DNA from: Roseateles subflavus
GTDB lineage: Bacteria; Pseudomonadota; Gammaproteobacteria; Burkholderiales; Burkholderiaceae_C
NCBI RefSeq assembly: GCF_030285365.1
Contig: NZ_JASVDS010000001.1
Location: 248,001-312,000 of the forward strand
Direction of reading: 5' to 3'
DNA: 64,000 bases
Both the position numbers and the translations under genes were made by a program. Below, one piece after another: positions 42,804-52,095 of this stretch. Each line of letters starts with the position of its first letter. The stretch's first letter is position 1. The notes under the pieces are model-generated. The model was not told the DNA's origin, searched no databases, and worked only from the letters and a program-made list of their open reading frames with translations.

Positions 42804-44300
42804 ATGGATCGCCGCCACCTCCTGCGCACCCTGGGCGCCACGCTCGCCCCCCTGACGCTGCCTGCCCTGGCCCAGCCGCGCGGCAAGGACGCCGTCGTCA
42901 TCGGCATGACCCTCGAGCCCCCGGGCCTCGACCCCACCGCGGGCGCGGCGTCGGCCATCGCCGAGATCGTCCACTACAACGTCTTCGAGACCCTCACGCG
43001 CATCACCCCCGAAGGCCAGGCCGGGCCGGGCCTCGCGCTGCGCTGGGAGCTCACGCCGGACCAGCGGACCTACACCTTCCGCCTGCGCCGCGGCGTGCGC
43101 TTCCACAACGGCGAACCGTTCACGGCCGCGACGGTGAAGTTCAGCTTCGAGCGTGCCGCCGGCGAGGCGAGCACGAACAAGGACAAGCGCGTCTTCGCCA
43201 ACATCGCCCAGATCGCCACCCCGGAGCCGGACGTGCTGGTGCTGACCCTGCGGCAGGCGGAGCCGGACTTCCTCTTCCTCCTCGGCCAGGCGACCGCCGC
43301 CATCGTCGAGCCCCGCAGCGCCGCGAGCAATGCCCAGCAGCCCGTGGGGACCGGGCCCTACCAGCTCGCCGGCTGGGTGCGGGGCGCGAGCCTGCAGCTC
43401 AAGGCGTTCGAGGGCTATGCCCAGCGCGGGCTGCCGATGCCCCCCATCCGGCGCGCCACCTTCCGCTTCATCGCCGACCCGGCCGCGCAGGTGGCCGCCC
43501 TGCTCTCGGGCGACGTGGACGCCTTCCCCCGTGTGGCCGCCGCCCGCAGCCTGGAGCAGTTCAAGCGCCAGCCGCAGCGCTTCCAGCTGATCATCGCCGG
43601 CTCGCGTGCCAAGACCCTGGTGGCCATGAACCACCGCCGCAAGCCGCTGGACGACGTGCGGGTGCGCCGCGCCCTCGCCATGGCCCTGGACCGTCAGGCC
43701 CTGATCACCGCGGCCGCCGACGGCTACGGCCTGCCCATCGGCAGCCATTACGTGCCGGGTGCGCCGGGCTATGTGGACCTCACCGCCGTCAATGCGCACG
43801 ACCCGGCGCGGGCCCGTGCGCTGCTCAAGGAGGCGGGCGTGTCGGGCCTGTCGCTCTCGATCAAGCTGCCGCCCGCGCCCTATGCGCGCCAGGGCGGCGA
43901 GCTCGTCGCCGCGCAGCTCGCGCAGGTGGGCGTGCAGGTGAAGCTCGAGAACATCGAGTGGGCGCAGTGGCTGTCCAGCGTCTACACGGCCCATCAGTAC
44001 GACCTGACGCTCATCTCGCACGTGGAGCCCCTGGACCTCGGCAACTTCGCCAAGCCCGGCTACTACTGGGGCTACGAGAGCCGCGCCTACGGCGAGCTGT
44101 GGCAGCGCTACCTGGCCAGCACCCGCGAGCCGGAGCGCCTGAAGCTGCTGGCCGAGCTGCAGCGCCGCATCGCGGACGACGCCGTGGCGGCCTGGCTCTA
44201 CCAGCCGCAGTGGATCACCGTGGCCCAGGCGCGCCTCAAGGGCCTGTGGACCAGCATGCCGCTGTTCGTGAACGACCTCGCGGCCCTGCGCTGGGAGTGA
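42804..44300 (+). CDS. ABC transporter substrate-binding protein (SBP family 5)
   Basis: This 498-residue exported binding protein starts MDRRHLLRTLGATLAPLTLPALA, an RR leader that could use Tat; ATG 42792 would add 4 residues. The mature part has SBP_bac_5 features: MTLEPPGLDPTAGAAS, VHYNVFETLTRITPEGQ, TYTFRLRRGVRFHNGEPF and the late DDVRVRRALAMALDRQALI. It delivers the substrate of the DppBC-like permeases just upstream. The amidase gene 17 nt downstream suggests that the substrate is an amide or a peptide-like compound hydrolysed after import. Confidence 0.92.
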   Translation: MDRRHLLRTLGATLAPLTLPALAQPRGKDAVVIGMTLEPPGLDPTAGAASAIAEIVHYNVFETLTRITPEGQAGPGLALRWELTPDQRTYTFRLRRGVRFHNGEPFTAATVKFSFERAAGEASTNKDKRVFANIAQIATPEPDVLVLTLRQAEPDFLFLLGQATAAIVEPRSAASNAQQPVGTGPYQLAGWVRGASLQLKAFEGYAQRGLPMPPIRRATFRFIADPAAQVAALLSGDVDAFPRVAAARSLEQFKRQPQRFQLIIAGSRAKTLVAMNHRRKPLDDVRVRRALAMALDRQALITAAADGYGLPIGSHYVPGAPGYVDLTAVNAHDPARARALLKEAGVSGLSLSIKLPPAPYARQGGELVAAQLAQVGVQVKLENIEWAQWLSSVYTAHQYDLTLISHVEPLDLGNFAKPGYYWGYESRAYGELWQRYLASTREPERLKLLAELQRRIADDAVAAWLYQPQWITVAQARLKGLWTSMPLFVNDLAALRWE

Positions 44301-44317
44301 CCTGACACCGCACGACG

Positions 44318-45775
44318 ATGCAAGACCTGACCCCCACCCCGGACGCCCTCCACGACTGGCCTGCACGGCGGCTGCTCGCGGCCTACGAGGCCGGCTCGCT
44401 CAGCCCCGTCGAGGTGCTGCAGAGCCTGGAGGCGCACGTCGGGCGCTGGGAGCCGCAGCTGCAGGCCCTGTATGCGCCCGACTTCGAGGCCGCGCATGCC
44501 GCGGCCCGCGCCGCCGAGGCCCGCTGGCAGCGCGGCGAGCCCCTGGCCGTGGCGGTGGCCGGGCAGCGCATCACGCTGGACGGCCTGCCGCTGACGCTCA
44601 AGGAGAACATCGCCACGCGCGGCACGCCCGTGCCGCTGGGCACCGCCGCGACGGCGCTGAAGCCCGCCGCCGAGGACGCCCCGCCCGCGGCCCGCGCCCG
44701 CGAGCTCGGTGCCGTGCTCTTCGCCAAGACCACGATGCCGGACTACGGCATGCTCAGCTCCGGCCTTTCGAGCTTCCACCCGCTGACGCGCAACCCCTGG
44801 GACCTGCGCAAGAACCCGGGCGGCTCCAGCGCCGGGGCCGGCGCCGCCGCAGCCGCCGGCTACGGGCCGCTGCACGTGGGCACGGACATCGGCGGCTCCA
44901 TCCGCCTCCCCGCCGCCTGGTGCGGGCTCTTCGGGCTCAAGCCCAGCCTCGGCCGCATCCCCATCCAGCCGCCCTTCGCCGGGCGCGTCGCGGGCCCCAT
45001 GACCCGCCGGGTCGAGGATGCCGCCCTGCTGATGGCCGCGCTGGCCCGCCCCGACTGGCGCGACGGCATGAGCCTGCCGCCTCAAGACTTGCCCTGGCTG
45101 GACCTGCACCTGGACCTGCGGGGCCTGCGCATCGGCCTGATGCGCGACGCGGGCTGGGGGCTCACGGTGGAGGGCGAGACGGCCGACGCGGTGGACCTCG
45201 TGGCCGCCCGCCTGGCCGGTGCCGGCTGCGAGGTGACGCCCATCGGCCCCTGCAGCACCCGGGCGATGATCGACGGGCTCGATGCCTTCTGGCGCATGCG
45301 CTCCTGGCTGGACATCTCCGCCCTGCCCGAGGAGCGCCGCGCCCGCGTGCTGCCCTACATCCGCGCCTGGGTCGACCGCGGCGCGCAGCTCACGGCGAGC
45401 GAGCTCTACCAGGGCTACAGCCAGATGGCGGCCCTGCGCGATGCCGCGATCGCCGCCTGCCAGCCCTTCGACTTCGTGATCTCGCCCACCAGCCCGGTGC
45501 CCACCTTCCCGGCGGAATGGGCCAGCCCGATCCACGACCCGCAGCGGCCCTTCGAGCACATCGCCTTCACCCTGCCCTTCAACATGAGCGAGCAGCCGGC
45601 CGCGACGCTCAACGCCGGCTTCACGGCCGGCGGGCTCCCGATCGGCGTGCAGGTGGTGGGACGCCGCTTCGACGACCTCGGCGTGCTGCGCCTGAGCCGT
45701 CAGCTGGAGCAGCTGCTCGCCGACCGCCAGCGCCCCTGGCCCCAGCCGCCGGGAAGCGCTCAGCCCACGAGCTGA
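44318..45775 (+). CDS. Amidase signature family enzyme
   Basis: This 485-residue enzyme has the Ser-cisSer-Lys triad: Lys in PLTLKENIATRG, the Gly/Ser-rich signature KNPGGSSAGAGAAAAAG, and the nucleophile region VGTDIGGSIRLPAAWCG. No signal peptide, so it is cytoplasmic. It hydrolyses an amide to acid and ammonia; the substrate is unknown. Placement behind two permeases and a binding protein suggests it acts on the imported compound. Its last 16 nt overlap the 3' end of the convergent PfkB kinase gene. Confidence 0.92.
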   Translation: MQDLTPTPDALHDWPARRLLAAYEAGSLSPVEVLQSLEAHVGRWEPQLQALYAPDFEAAHAAARAAEARWQRGEPLAVAVAGQRITLDGLPLTLKENIATRGTPVPLGTAATALKPAAEDAPPAARARELGAVLFAKTTMPDYGMLSSGLSSFHPLTRNPWDLRKNPGGSSAGAGAAAAAGYGPLHVGTDIGGSIRLPAAWCGLFGLKPSLGRIPIQPPFAGRVAGPMTRRVEDAALLMAALARPDWRDGMSLPPQDLPWLDLHLDLRGLRIGLMRDAGWGLTVEGETADAVDLVAARLAGAGCEVTPIGPCSTRAMIDGLDAFWRMRSWLDISALPEERRARVLPYIRAWVDRGAQLTASELYQGYSQMAALRDAAIAACQPFDFVISPTSPVPTFPAEWASPIHDPQRPFEHIAFTLPFNMSEQPAATLNAGFTAGGLPIGVQVVGRRFDDLGVLRLSRQLEQLLADRQRPWPQPPGSAQPTS

Positions 45776-46689
45776 ACCTGCGCCGCCAGCTCGCGCATCT
45801 CGGCCAGGCTGGGGGCGCGGGCGCCCGCCTGCAGGCAGGCCGCAGCCCCGGCGGCCACGGCGCAGCGCAGCTGGGCCTCCTCAGGCTCGCGGTGCAGGCA
45901 GGCGTGGATGAAACCGGCCATCGCCGCATCCCCCGCACCCACCGTGTCCACGACCTCCACGGCCAGGGCCCGGGCCGACCACTCCTGCGCGCCCCGGTAG
46001 AGCGTGGCGCCCTGCGCGCCATGCGTGCACAGCAGCGTCGCCTGCGGATTCCAGGCCGCGAGCTGACCCAGGCCCACATGGGGCGAGGGGCTGCGGAAGA
46101 GGCCGCACAGGTCCTCGTCCGACACCTTGATCACGTCCGCCAGCCGGGCCATGCGCTCGAGGGTGTCGTCATAGCGGTTGTCCATGCCCTGGCGGTAGTT
46201 GGGGTCGTAGCTGATCGTCACGCCCTGCGCCTTCAGGGACTCCGCCAGCGCCAGCAGCCGCCCGGCCAGCGGCTCGCGGTTCAGGCTGATGCCGCCGAAA
46301 TGCGCCCATCGGACGAACTGACGCCAGCCCTGGGGCAGGCCGCTGGGGTGGAAATGCAGGTCGGCGCTGTCATCCCCGACGATGAAGTAGCGTGGCGGAT
46401 GCACCTCGTGCACCACCGCCAGCAGCGGCGAACGCTCCACCTGCTGCAGGAAGCGCGGGTCCAGGCTGGCGTCCATGCTCTCCTGCCACAGGGCCTGCCC
46501 GAAGACATCGCAGCTGATGGCGCCCCCGAAGGCCGAGAGCTCGCCGAAGGTCGACAGCGCCCGGGCGACGTTCCAGGGCGCCCCACCGCAGCGGCTGATC
46601 CAGCTGTCCAGGCCGGTGCAGATGAGGTCGGTCAGGGCTTCGCCGAAAGCGACGAACCGGGGCAGGTCGGTGTGCAGAAGCGGGCTCAT
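45760..46689 (-). CDS. PfkB-family carbohydrate kinase (fructokinase-like)
   Basis: This 309-residue sugar kinase has an N-terminal substrate-binding block with FVAFGEALTDLI and RCGGAPWNVARALSTFG, and the C-terminal ATP/catalytic motif VVDTVGAGDAAMAGFIHACL, where GAGD supplies the base Asp. DPNYRQGMDNRYDD lies in the middle. This layout suits fructokinase or 2-keto-3-deoxygluconate kinase; no sugar genes are nearby to decide. ATG 46689 starts the family sequence. It overlaps the amidase gene tail-to-tail by 16 nt, and is divergent from the binding-protein paralogs. Confidence 0.9.
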   Translation of the reverse strand: MSPLLHTDLPRFVAFGEALTDLICTGLDSWISRCGGAPWNVARALSTFGELSAFGGAISCDVFGQALWQESMDASLDPRFLQQVERSPLLAVVHEVHPPRYFIVGDDSADLHFHPSGLPQGWRQFVRWAHFGGISLNREPLAGRLLALAESLKAQGVTISYDPNYRQGMDNRYDDTLERMARLADVIKVSDEDLCGLFRSPSPHVGLGQLAAWNPQATLLCTHGAQGATLYRGAQEWSARALAVEVVDTVGAGDAAMAGFIHACLHREPEEAQLRCAVAAGAAACLQAGARAPSLAEMRELAAQVQLVG

Positions 46690-46807
46690 GTGCCGATTGC
46701 AGCGCCGTCTGTCACACTCTGCAAGCCCTCCTGAGGCGGGAGAGGCGTGACAGCGGCCCGGCCGCCTTTCACAATCGATGCCAATCCCCGCAGTACCTCC
46801 CCTCTCG

Positions 46808-47686
46808 ATGGATCGACGCCACCTGCTCCTGACCCTGCTGACCGCCGCCAGCGCCGCCCGGCCTGCCAACGCGGCGGAGATGGTCGTCGGCTACCCCTCG
46901 TATTCCGACGCCGACGGCCAGGACCCGATGCACCTCTACCACCTGGCCGCCCTGCGGCTGGGGCTGGACCGCAGCGGCGCCCACTACCGCCTGCAACCGG
47001 TGCGCAAGCCCATCGGCCAGGGCCGGGCGATCCGCGACCTCGCCGGCGCGCAAGCCGACTTCAGCCTGCTGTGGAGCATGACGAGCGAGGAGCGCGAGCA
47101 GCAGCTCCTGCCCATCCGCATCCCCACGGACCGGGGGTTGATGGGGTGGCGCCTGCTGCTGATCCGCCGGGCCGATGCCGAGCGCTTCGCCGGCGTCCGA
47201 AGCCTGGACGCCCTGCGCGACCTGACCGCCGGGCAGCTCTACGACTGGCCCGACACCGCCATCCTGCGCGCCAGCGGCCTGACCGTCGGCACGACCAGCG
47301 CCTACGAGAGCCTCTTCACCATGCTGGCCCGCGGCCGGGTGGACTACTTCCCGCGCTCGGTCATGGAGATCCAGGACGAGATGCGCCTGTTCGGCACTGC
47401 CAACGACCTGATGATCGCCCCGGGGCTGATGCTGCGCTACCCGACGGCCAACTACTTCTTCGTCAGCCGCCAGAACGCCCAGCTGGCCGCCGACCTGCAG
47501 CGCGGCCTGGAGCGGGCCGTGGAGGACGGCAGCTTGCAGACGCTCTTCATGACCCACTTCCGCCAGCGCCTGAAGCCGCTGCGCCTGCCCGAACGCCGTG
47601 AGTTCGCGATGAAGAACCCCACCCTGCCGGCCGCCACCCCGCTGCACCGCCCCGAGCTGTGGGCCGATCCGGCGCAGTTCGGCTGA
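46808..47686 (+). CDS. Binding-protein-like periplasmic protein, tandem paralog A
   Basis: This 292-residue protein has the leader MDRRHLLLTLLTAASAARPANA. The mature region is a degenerate family 3 solute-binding fold: GAQADFSLLWSMTSEERE, RIPTDRGLMGWRLLLIRR, YDWPDTAILRASGLTVGTTS, RVDYFPRSVMEIQDEM and a C-terminal RPELWADPA. All these blocks recur in the next gene, so the pair arose by duplication. No permease is present. The two genes run into a LysR gene, which hints at a sensing role in its regulon. I do not recognise a characterised homologue. Confidence 0.75.
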   Translation: MDRRHLLLTLLTAASAARPANAAEMVVGYPSYSDADGQDPMHLYHLAALRLGLDRSGAHYRLQPVRKPIGQGRAIRDLAGAQADFSLLWSMTSEEREQQLLPIRIPTDRGLMGWRLLLIRRADAERFAGVRSLDALRDLTAGQLYDWPDTAILRASGLTVGTTSAYESLFTMLARGRVDYFPRSVMEIQDEMRLFGTANDLMIAPGLMLRYPTANYFFVSRQNAQLAADLQRGLERAVEDGSLQTLFMTHFRQRLKPLRLPERREFAMKNPTLPAATPLHRPELWADPAQFG

Positions 47687-47703
47687 GGCCTGCCCTGCCA
47701 CGC

Positions 47704-48681
47704 ATGCCAGCCCGCACGCCGTCGCCTCCGTCCGCCCGGTCCCTGAGCCGGCGGGCGATGGTGCTGAGCCTGGCCGCGCCGGGCCTCGTGCTGGCCCAGA
47801 CCGTGCCTGCCGCCGTGCCGGCCATGGGGGCGGGTGCCGGCAGCGCGCCGCCGGACGCCTCGACCTCCACCTCGACCCCGACGCGCGTCGTGTACCCCGA
47901 GCACGAGTCCTTCCACGACCCGCAGCTGCCCTACATGCTGGACCTCCTGCGCCTGGTCCTGGCGCCGTCGCCGCGGCCCTACGAGGTCGTCGCCAGCGGC
48001 ACGGCCATGACCCAGGGGCGCGGCTTGCGCGAGCTGGAGTTCGGCCGTGGTGACATCAACCTGCTGTGGAGCATGACCAGCCGGGAACGCGAGCGGACGC
48101 TGCTGCCCGTGCGCATCCCGCTGGATCGCGGCATCCTCGGCTGGCGGCTGCTGCTGGTGCGCGCCCGGGACCTCGACCGCTTCGCACGCATCCGGAGCCT
48201 CGACCCGCTGCGCCAGCTGCAGGCCGGCCAGATGCACGACTGGCCCGACACCGAGATCCTGCGCCACAACGGCCTGGCCGTGGGCACCGCCAGCATGTAC
48301 GAGAAGCTCTTCCAGATGCTGGCGCGCGAACGCATCGACTACTTCCCGCGTTCGGTGATGGAGATCGAGAACGAGCTGCAGCGCTTCGGGCGCACGCTGG
48401 ACCTGGCCGTCGCGCCGCGCCTGATGCTGCACTACCCCACGGCCAGCTACTTCTTCATCAGCCCGCGCTTCCCGCAACTGGCCGAGGACCTGCGCCAGGG
48501 CCTGGAGCGGGCCATCGCGGACCGCAGCTTCCAGGCGCTGTTCGCCCAGCACTTCCGGGCGCTGATGCAGCGCCTCGACATCCCGCGCCGCCTCGTGCTG
48601 CGGCTGGACAATCCGCTGCTGTCCCCCGAGACCCCGCTGCGGCGGCCCGAACTCTGGGCCGATCCGGCCACCCCCGTCTGA
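47704..48681 (+). CDS. Binding-protein-like periplasmic protein, tandem paralog B
   Basis: This 325-residue protein has the leader SRRAMVLSLAAPGLVLAQ with an RR pair, and an Ala/Ser/Thr-rich spacer before the domain. The conserved blocks match paralog A: GDINLLWSMTSRERE, RIPLDRGILGWRLLLVR, HDWPDTEILRHNGLAVGTAS, RIDYFPRSVMEIENEL and RRPELWADPA. It follows paralog A by 17 nt, and its TGA overlaps the ATG of the LysR gene by one base, so the three genes are translationally linked. Function unknown. Confidence 0.75.
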   Translation: MPARTPSPPSARSLSRRAMVLSLAAPGLVLAQTVPAAVPAMGAGAGSAPPDASTSTSTPTRVVYPEHESFHDPQLPYMLDLLRLVLAPSPRPYEVVASGTAMTQGRGLRELEFGRGDINLLWSMTSRERERTLLPVRIPLDRGILGWRLLLVRARDLDRFARIRSLDPLRQLQAGQMHDWPDTEILRHNGLAVGTASMYEKLFQMLARERIDYFPRSVMEIENELQRFGRTLDLAVAPRLMLHYPTASYFFISPRFPQLAEDLRQGLERAIADRSFQALFAQHFRALMQRLDIPRRLVLRLDNPLLSPETPLRRPELWADPATPV

Positions 48682-49625
48682 TGAACCTCTTCGTCGCCCT
48701 GCGCTACCTGGTCGCCCTCGACGACCACAAGCATTTCGGCCGTGCCGCCCTGGCCTGCCACGTGACCCAGCCGGCGCTCTCCAACGCCCTGCGCGCGCTG
48801 GAGGAGCACTACGGCTGCGCCATCGTCAAGCGCGGCCGCAGCTTCGAGGGCTTCAGCGCCGAGGGGGAGCGCGTGCTGCAGAGCGCCCGGCGCGTGCTGC
48901 GCGAGCAGGAGCTGCTGGACCAGGACCTGAAGAGCCGGGCCGGCGCCCCGCAGGGCCACCTGCTGGTCGGCGCGGTGCCCACGGCCATGCCCATCGCGGC
49001 GCGCTTCGTGGCCCTGCTGCAGCGCCGCCATCCCGGCATCCTGCCCACGCTGCGCTCGATGAGCTCCATCGAGCTGGAGACCGGGCTCGACCAGCTCGCC
49101 CTGGACCTGGGCCTGGGCTACACCGAGCGCATGGCCGAGACCCGCGTGCCGCTGCGCCAGCTGCCGCAGTACACCGAGGCCTACTTCCTCGTCCGCCGCG
49201 CCGAGGTCCCCGGCCAGCGCGGCCTGCAGATGGGCCCGCCGCTGAGCTGGGCCGAGGCCGCGCACCTGCCCCTGTGCCTGCTGAGCCCCGAGATGCACAA
49301 CCGCCGCATCATCGACCGCGCCTTCGCCGAGGCGCAGGTCCAGGTGACGCCCGCCATCGAGTCCAACTCCACGGTCACGCTGGTGACGGCGGTGCAGGCC
49401 GGCGGCGTGTGCAGCATCCTGCCCGGGGCCCTGCTCGGCACGGTGCTGGAGCAGGGCGGGCTGGAGGCGCAGCCGCTGGCCGCGCCCGAGGTGCGCATCC
49501 CCATCGCCTTCATGCTTCACAGCAGCAGCCGGCCCTCGCAGGCCCTGGAGGCGGCGCTGCTGCTGGCCGAGGACCCGGGCTGGCTGGCGCAGGCGGCTCA
49601 ACACGCGGGCGATCTGCGGATCTGA
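48681..49625 (+). CDS. LysR-family transcriptional regulator
   Basis: This 314-residue regulator has an N-terminal winged HTH (about 1-65, ALDDHKHFGRAALACHVTQPALSNALRALEE) and a substrate-binding domain (about 90-300, with LLVGAVPTAMPIAARFV and VTLVTAVQAGGVCSILPGALL). The HTH and effector parts resemble LysR proteins found upstream of fds formate dehydrogenase genes. It starts inside the stop codon of paralog B (TGATG). About 206 nt separate it from the OFA transporter and fds genes on the same strand, so activation of those genes is a reasonable inference. Confidence 0.88.
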   Translation: MNLFVALRYLVALDDHKHFGRAALACHVTQPALSNALRALEEHYGCAIVKRGRSFEGFSAEGERVLQSARRVLREQELLDQDLKSRAGAPQGHLLVGAVPTAMPIAARFVALLQRRHPGILPTLRSMSSIELETGLDQLALDLGLGYTERMAETRVPLRQLPQYTEAYFLVRRAEVPGQRGLQMGPPLSWAEAAHLPLCLLSPEMHNRRIIDRAFAEAQVQVTPAIESNSTVTLVTAVQAGGVCSILPGALLGTVLEQGGLEAQPLAAPEVRIPIAFMLHSSSRPSQALEAALLLAEDPGWLAQAAQHAGDLRI

Positions 49626-49831
49626 CGCCGCCGCGCACGCCCGGCGGCCCGCGCCGGGCTGCCAGGATGGCGCCCCCCCGGATGTTGCCGCCGCATGTCG
49701 TGTGCTCAGGGTGGACCCTGATTTCGCACGCTGATCGTCTCATCACGTAAAAGAATTGGACGCGTCCCCCTGGCGTGGCAACACTCGCCCCGCACCGCAC
49801 GAGTGCGCACAACACGCAGGAGACACGCAGC

Positions 49832-51505
49832 ATGTCCACGGTTCTGACCGGAGGCGCCCGCCCGCTGGGCGACACCTCCCCCGGCTTCCTCGACAAGGAA
49901 CGCATCGTCGCCCCCCCGGGCTTCAACCGCTGGCTGGTGCCGCCCGCGGCCCTGGCCATCCACCTGTGCATCGGCATGGCCTACGGCTTCTCGGTGTTCT
50001 GGCTGCCGCTGTCCAAGGCCCTGGGCATCAAGGAGGCCGTGAAGTGCGGCCCTGAGATCGGCTTCTGGCAGGAGCTCTTCGTCACGAGCTGCGACTGGAA
50101 GGTCTCCACGCTCGGCTGGATGTACACCCTCTTCTTCGTGCTGCTGGGCAGCTCGGCCGCCATCTGGGGCGGCTGGCTGGAACGCGCCGGCCCGCGCAAG
50201 GCCGGCGTGGTGAGCGCCGTCTGCTGGTGCGGTGGCATGCTGATCTCGGCCCTCGGGGTGCACCTGCACCAGTTCTGGCTGATGCTGCTGGGCTCGGGCG
50301 TGATCGGAGGCATCGGGCTCGGCCTGGGCTACATCTCGCCGGTCTCGACCCTCATCAAGTGGTTCCCGGACCGCCGCGGCATGGCCACCGGCATGGCCAT
50401 CATGGGCTTCGGCGGCGGCGCGATGATCGGTTCGCCCCTGGCCGCCGAGCTGATGAAGACCTTCGCCAGCCCGACGGACGTCGGCGTCGCCTCGACCTTC
50501 ATCGTGATGGCCGCGGTCTATTTCGTCTTCATGATGGGCGGCGCGCTGTCCTACCGCGTGCCGGCCTCCGGCTGGAAGCCCGAGGGCTGGACCCCGCCGG
50601 TCGCGCAGACCAGCAACGCCATGATCACCCAGCGCCATGTGCACGTGAAGAAGGTGTGGGGCATCCCGCAGTTCTGGCTGGTGTGGATGGTGCTGTGCAT
50701 GAACGTGTCCGCCGGCATCGGCGTGATCGGCATGGCCAGCCCGATGCTGCAGGAAGTCTTCGGCGGGGGCCTGATCGGCATCCAGCAGAAGTACGGCGAG
50801 CTCGACAAGGCCCAGCTGGCGGCCATCGCCAGCGTGGCGGCCGGCTTCACGGCGCTGCTGTCGCTGTTCAACATCGGCGGCCGCTTCTTCTGGGCCAGCC
50901 TCTCCGACAAGCTCGGCCGCAAGATGACCTACGTGGTCTTCTTCGTGCTCGGCGGCCTGCTCTACGCCAGCGTGCCGGGCAGTGCCGGTGCGGGCAACAA
51001 GCTGCTCTTCGTCGCCGCCTTCTGCGTGATCCTGTCGATGTACGGCGGCGGCTTCGCCACCGTGCCGGCCTACCTGGCCGACCTGTTCGGCACCCAGATG
51101 GTGGGCGCGATCCACGGCCGGCTGCTGACGGCCTGGGCCACGGCCGGCATCCTCGGCCCGGTGGTCGTGAACTACATGCGCGACTACCAGCTGGGCCTCG
51201 GCATTCCGCGCGAGCAGGTCTACAACCAGACCATGTTCATCCTGGTGGGCATGCTGGTGATCGGCCTGATCTGCAACCTGATGGTCCGCCCCGTGGCCGA
51301 CAAGCACTTCATGACCGAGGCCGAGCTGGCCCAGGAGAAGCGCCTGGCCCACGAACGCGCCGCCGCCGCCGAGATCGGCCCGGGCACCATGACCTTCCAC
51401 GGCACCTCGCCGCTGTGGGTCGTGCTGGCCTGGGCCGCGGTGGGCGTTCCCCTGGCCTGGGGCGTCTACAAGACGGTGCTGAGCGTCATGAAGTTCTTCG
51501 CCTGA
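49832..51505 (+). CDS. OFA-family MFS transporter (oxalate/formate antiporter-like)
   Basis: This 557-residue major facilitator has twelve or more helices. It is longer than OxlT-type proteins (about 420) because of an N-terminal extension and inserted loops, one of them with two Cys (VKCGPEIGFWQ...SCDW). OFA-type signatures include GIGLGLGYISPVSTLIKWFPDRRG and ANIGGRFF-like LFNIGGRFFWASLSDKLGRK. GCAGGAGA at 49816-49823 precedes ATG 49832. The location directly before HPP and fds genes suggests uptake or exchange of formate, oxalate or a related carboxylate that yields formate. Confidence 0.88.
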   Translation: MSTVLTGGARPLGDTSPGFLDKERIVAPPGFNRWLVPPAALAIHLCIGMAYGFSVFWLPLSKALGIKEAVKCGPEIGFWQELFVTSCDWKVSTLGWMYTLFFVLLGSSAAIWGGWLERAGPRKAGVVSAVCWCGGMLISALGVHLHQFWLMLLGSGVIGGIGLGLGYISPVSTLIKWFPDRRGMATGMAIMGFGGGAMIGSPLAAELMKTFASPTDVGVASTFIVMAAVYFVFMMGGALSYRVPASGWKPEGWTPPVAQTSNAMITQRHVHVKKVWGIPQFWLVWMVLCMNVSAGIGVIGMASPMLQEVFGGGLIGIQQKYGELDKAQLAAIASVAAGFTALLSLFNIGGRFFWASLSDKLGRKMTYVVFFVLGGLLYASVPGSAGAGNKLLFVAAFCVILSMYGGGFATVPAYLADLFGTQMVGAIHGRLLTAWATAGILGPVVVNYMRDYQLGLGIPREQVYNQTMFILVGMLVIGLICNLMVRPVADKHFMTEAELAQEKRLAHERAAAAEIGPGTMTFHGTSPLWVVLAWAAVGVPLAWGVYKTVLSVMKFFA

Positions 51506-51521
51506 CCGGAAGGAAGCGCCG

Positions 51522-52049
51522 ATGAGCCGCGTCTGGACCCCGGCCTTCTGGGCCGAACGCCTGCGCGGCGGCCACCTCGCGGTGCCGCCCCGCGCGCCCC
51601 TGCCGGCGCTCGTGAAGGCCGGCGTGGGTGGGGTGCTCGCCATCGCCGCCGTCGGGCTCCTGGCCGCCGCCAGCGGCCAGCCCTGGGTGCTGGGCAGCTT
51701 CGGCGCCAGCTGCGTGATGCTCTTCGGCTTCCCGGACCTGCCCTTCAGCCAGCCGCGCAACGTCGTCGGCGGGCACCTGCTGTGCAGCGCCATCGGCCTG
51801 CTCGTGCTGCAGCTGTGCGGGCCGCACTGGTGGGCGATGGGACTGGCGGCGGGGCTGGCCATCGCGGCGATGCTGGCGCTGCGCCTCCCGCACCCGCCGG
51901 CCGGGTCCAATCCGGTGATCGTGTTCCTGTCCCAGCCCGGCTGGGGCTTCCTGCTGTGGCCCACGCTGGCCGGTGCCCTGCTGCTGGTCGGCGTGGCGAT
52001 CGTCTACAACAATCTCAGCAGGGACAATGCCTATCCGCGCTATTGGTAG
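51522..52049 (+). CDS. HPP family membrane protein
   Basis: This 175-residue membrane protein has four predicted helices. The family motif is in LRLPHPPAGSNPVIVFL, with a conserved start VKAGVGGVLAIAAVGLLAA and GSFGASCVMLFGFPDLPFSQPRNVVGGH. HPP proteins are of largely unknown function; a plant member transports nitrite into chloroplasts. It lies 16 nt after the OFA gene and 46 nt before fdsG, so it is probably part of the formate operon and may carry an anion. The transport role is inferred. Confidence 0.9.
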   Translation: MSRVWTPAFWAERLRGGHLAVPPRAPLPALVKAGVGGVLAIAAVGLLAAASGQPWVLGSFGASCVMLFGFPDLPFSQPRNVVGGHLLCSAIGLLVLQLCGPHWWAMGLAAGLAIAAMLALRLPHPPAGSNPVIVFLSQPGWGFLLWPTLAGALLLVGVAIVYNNLSRDNAYPRYW

Positions 52050-52095
52050 CGCATCCTCTGCCTTGAACGCAGCCCCGGCTGCCGGATTCCTTGCC

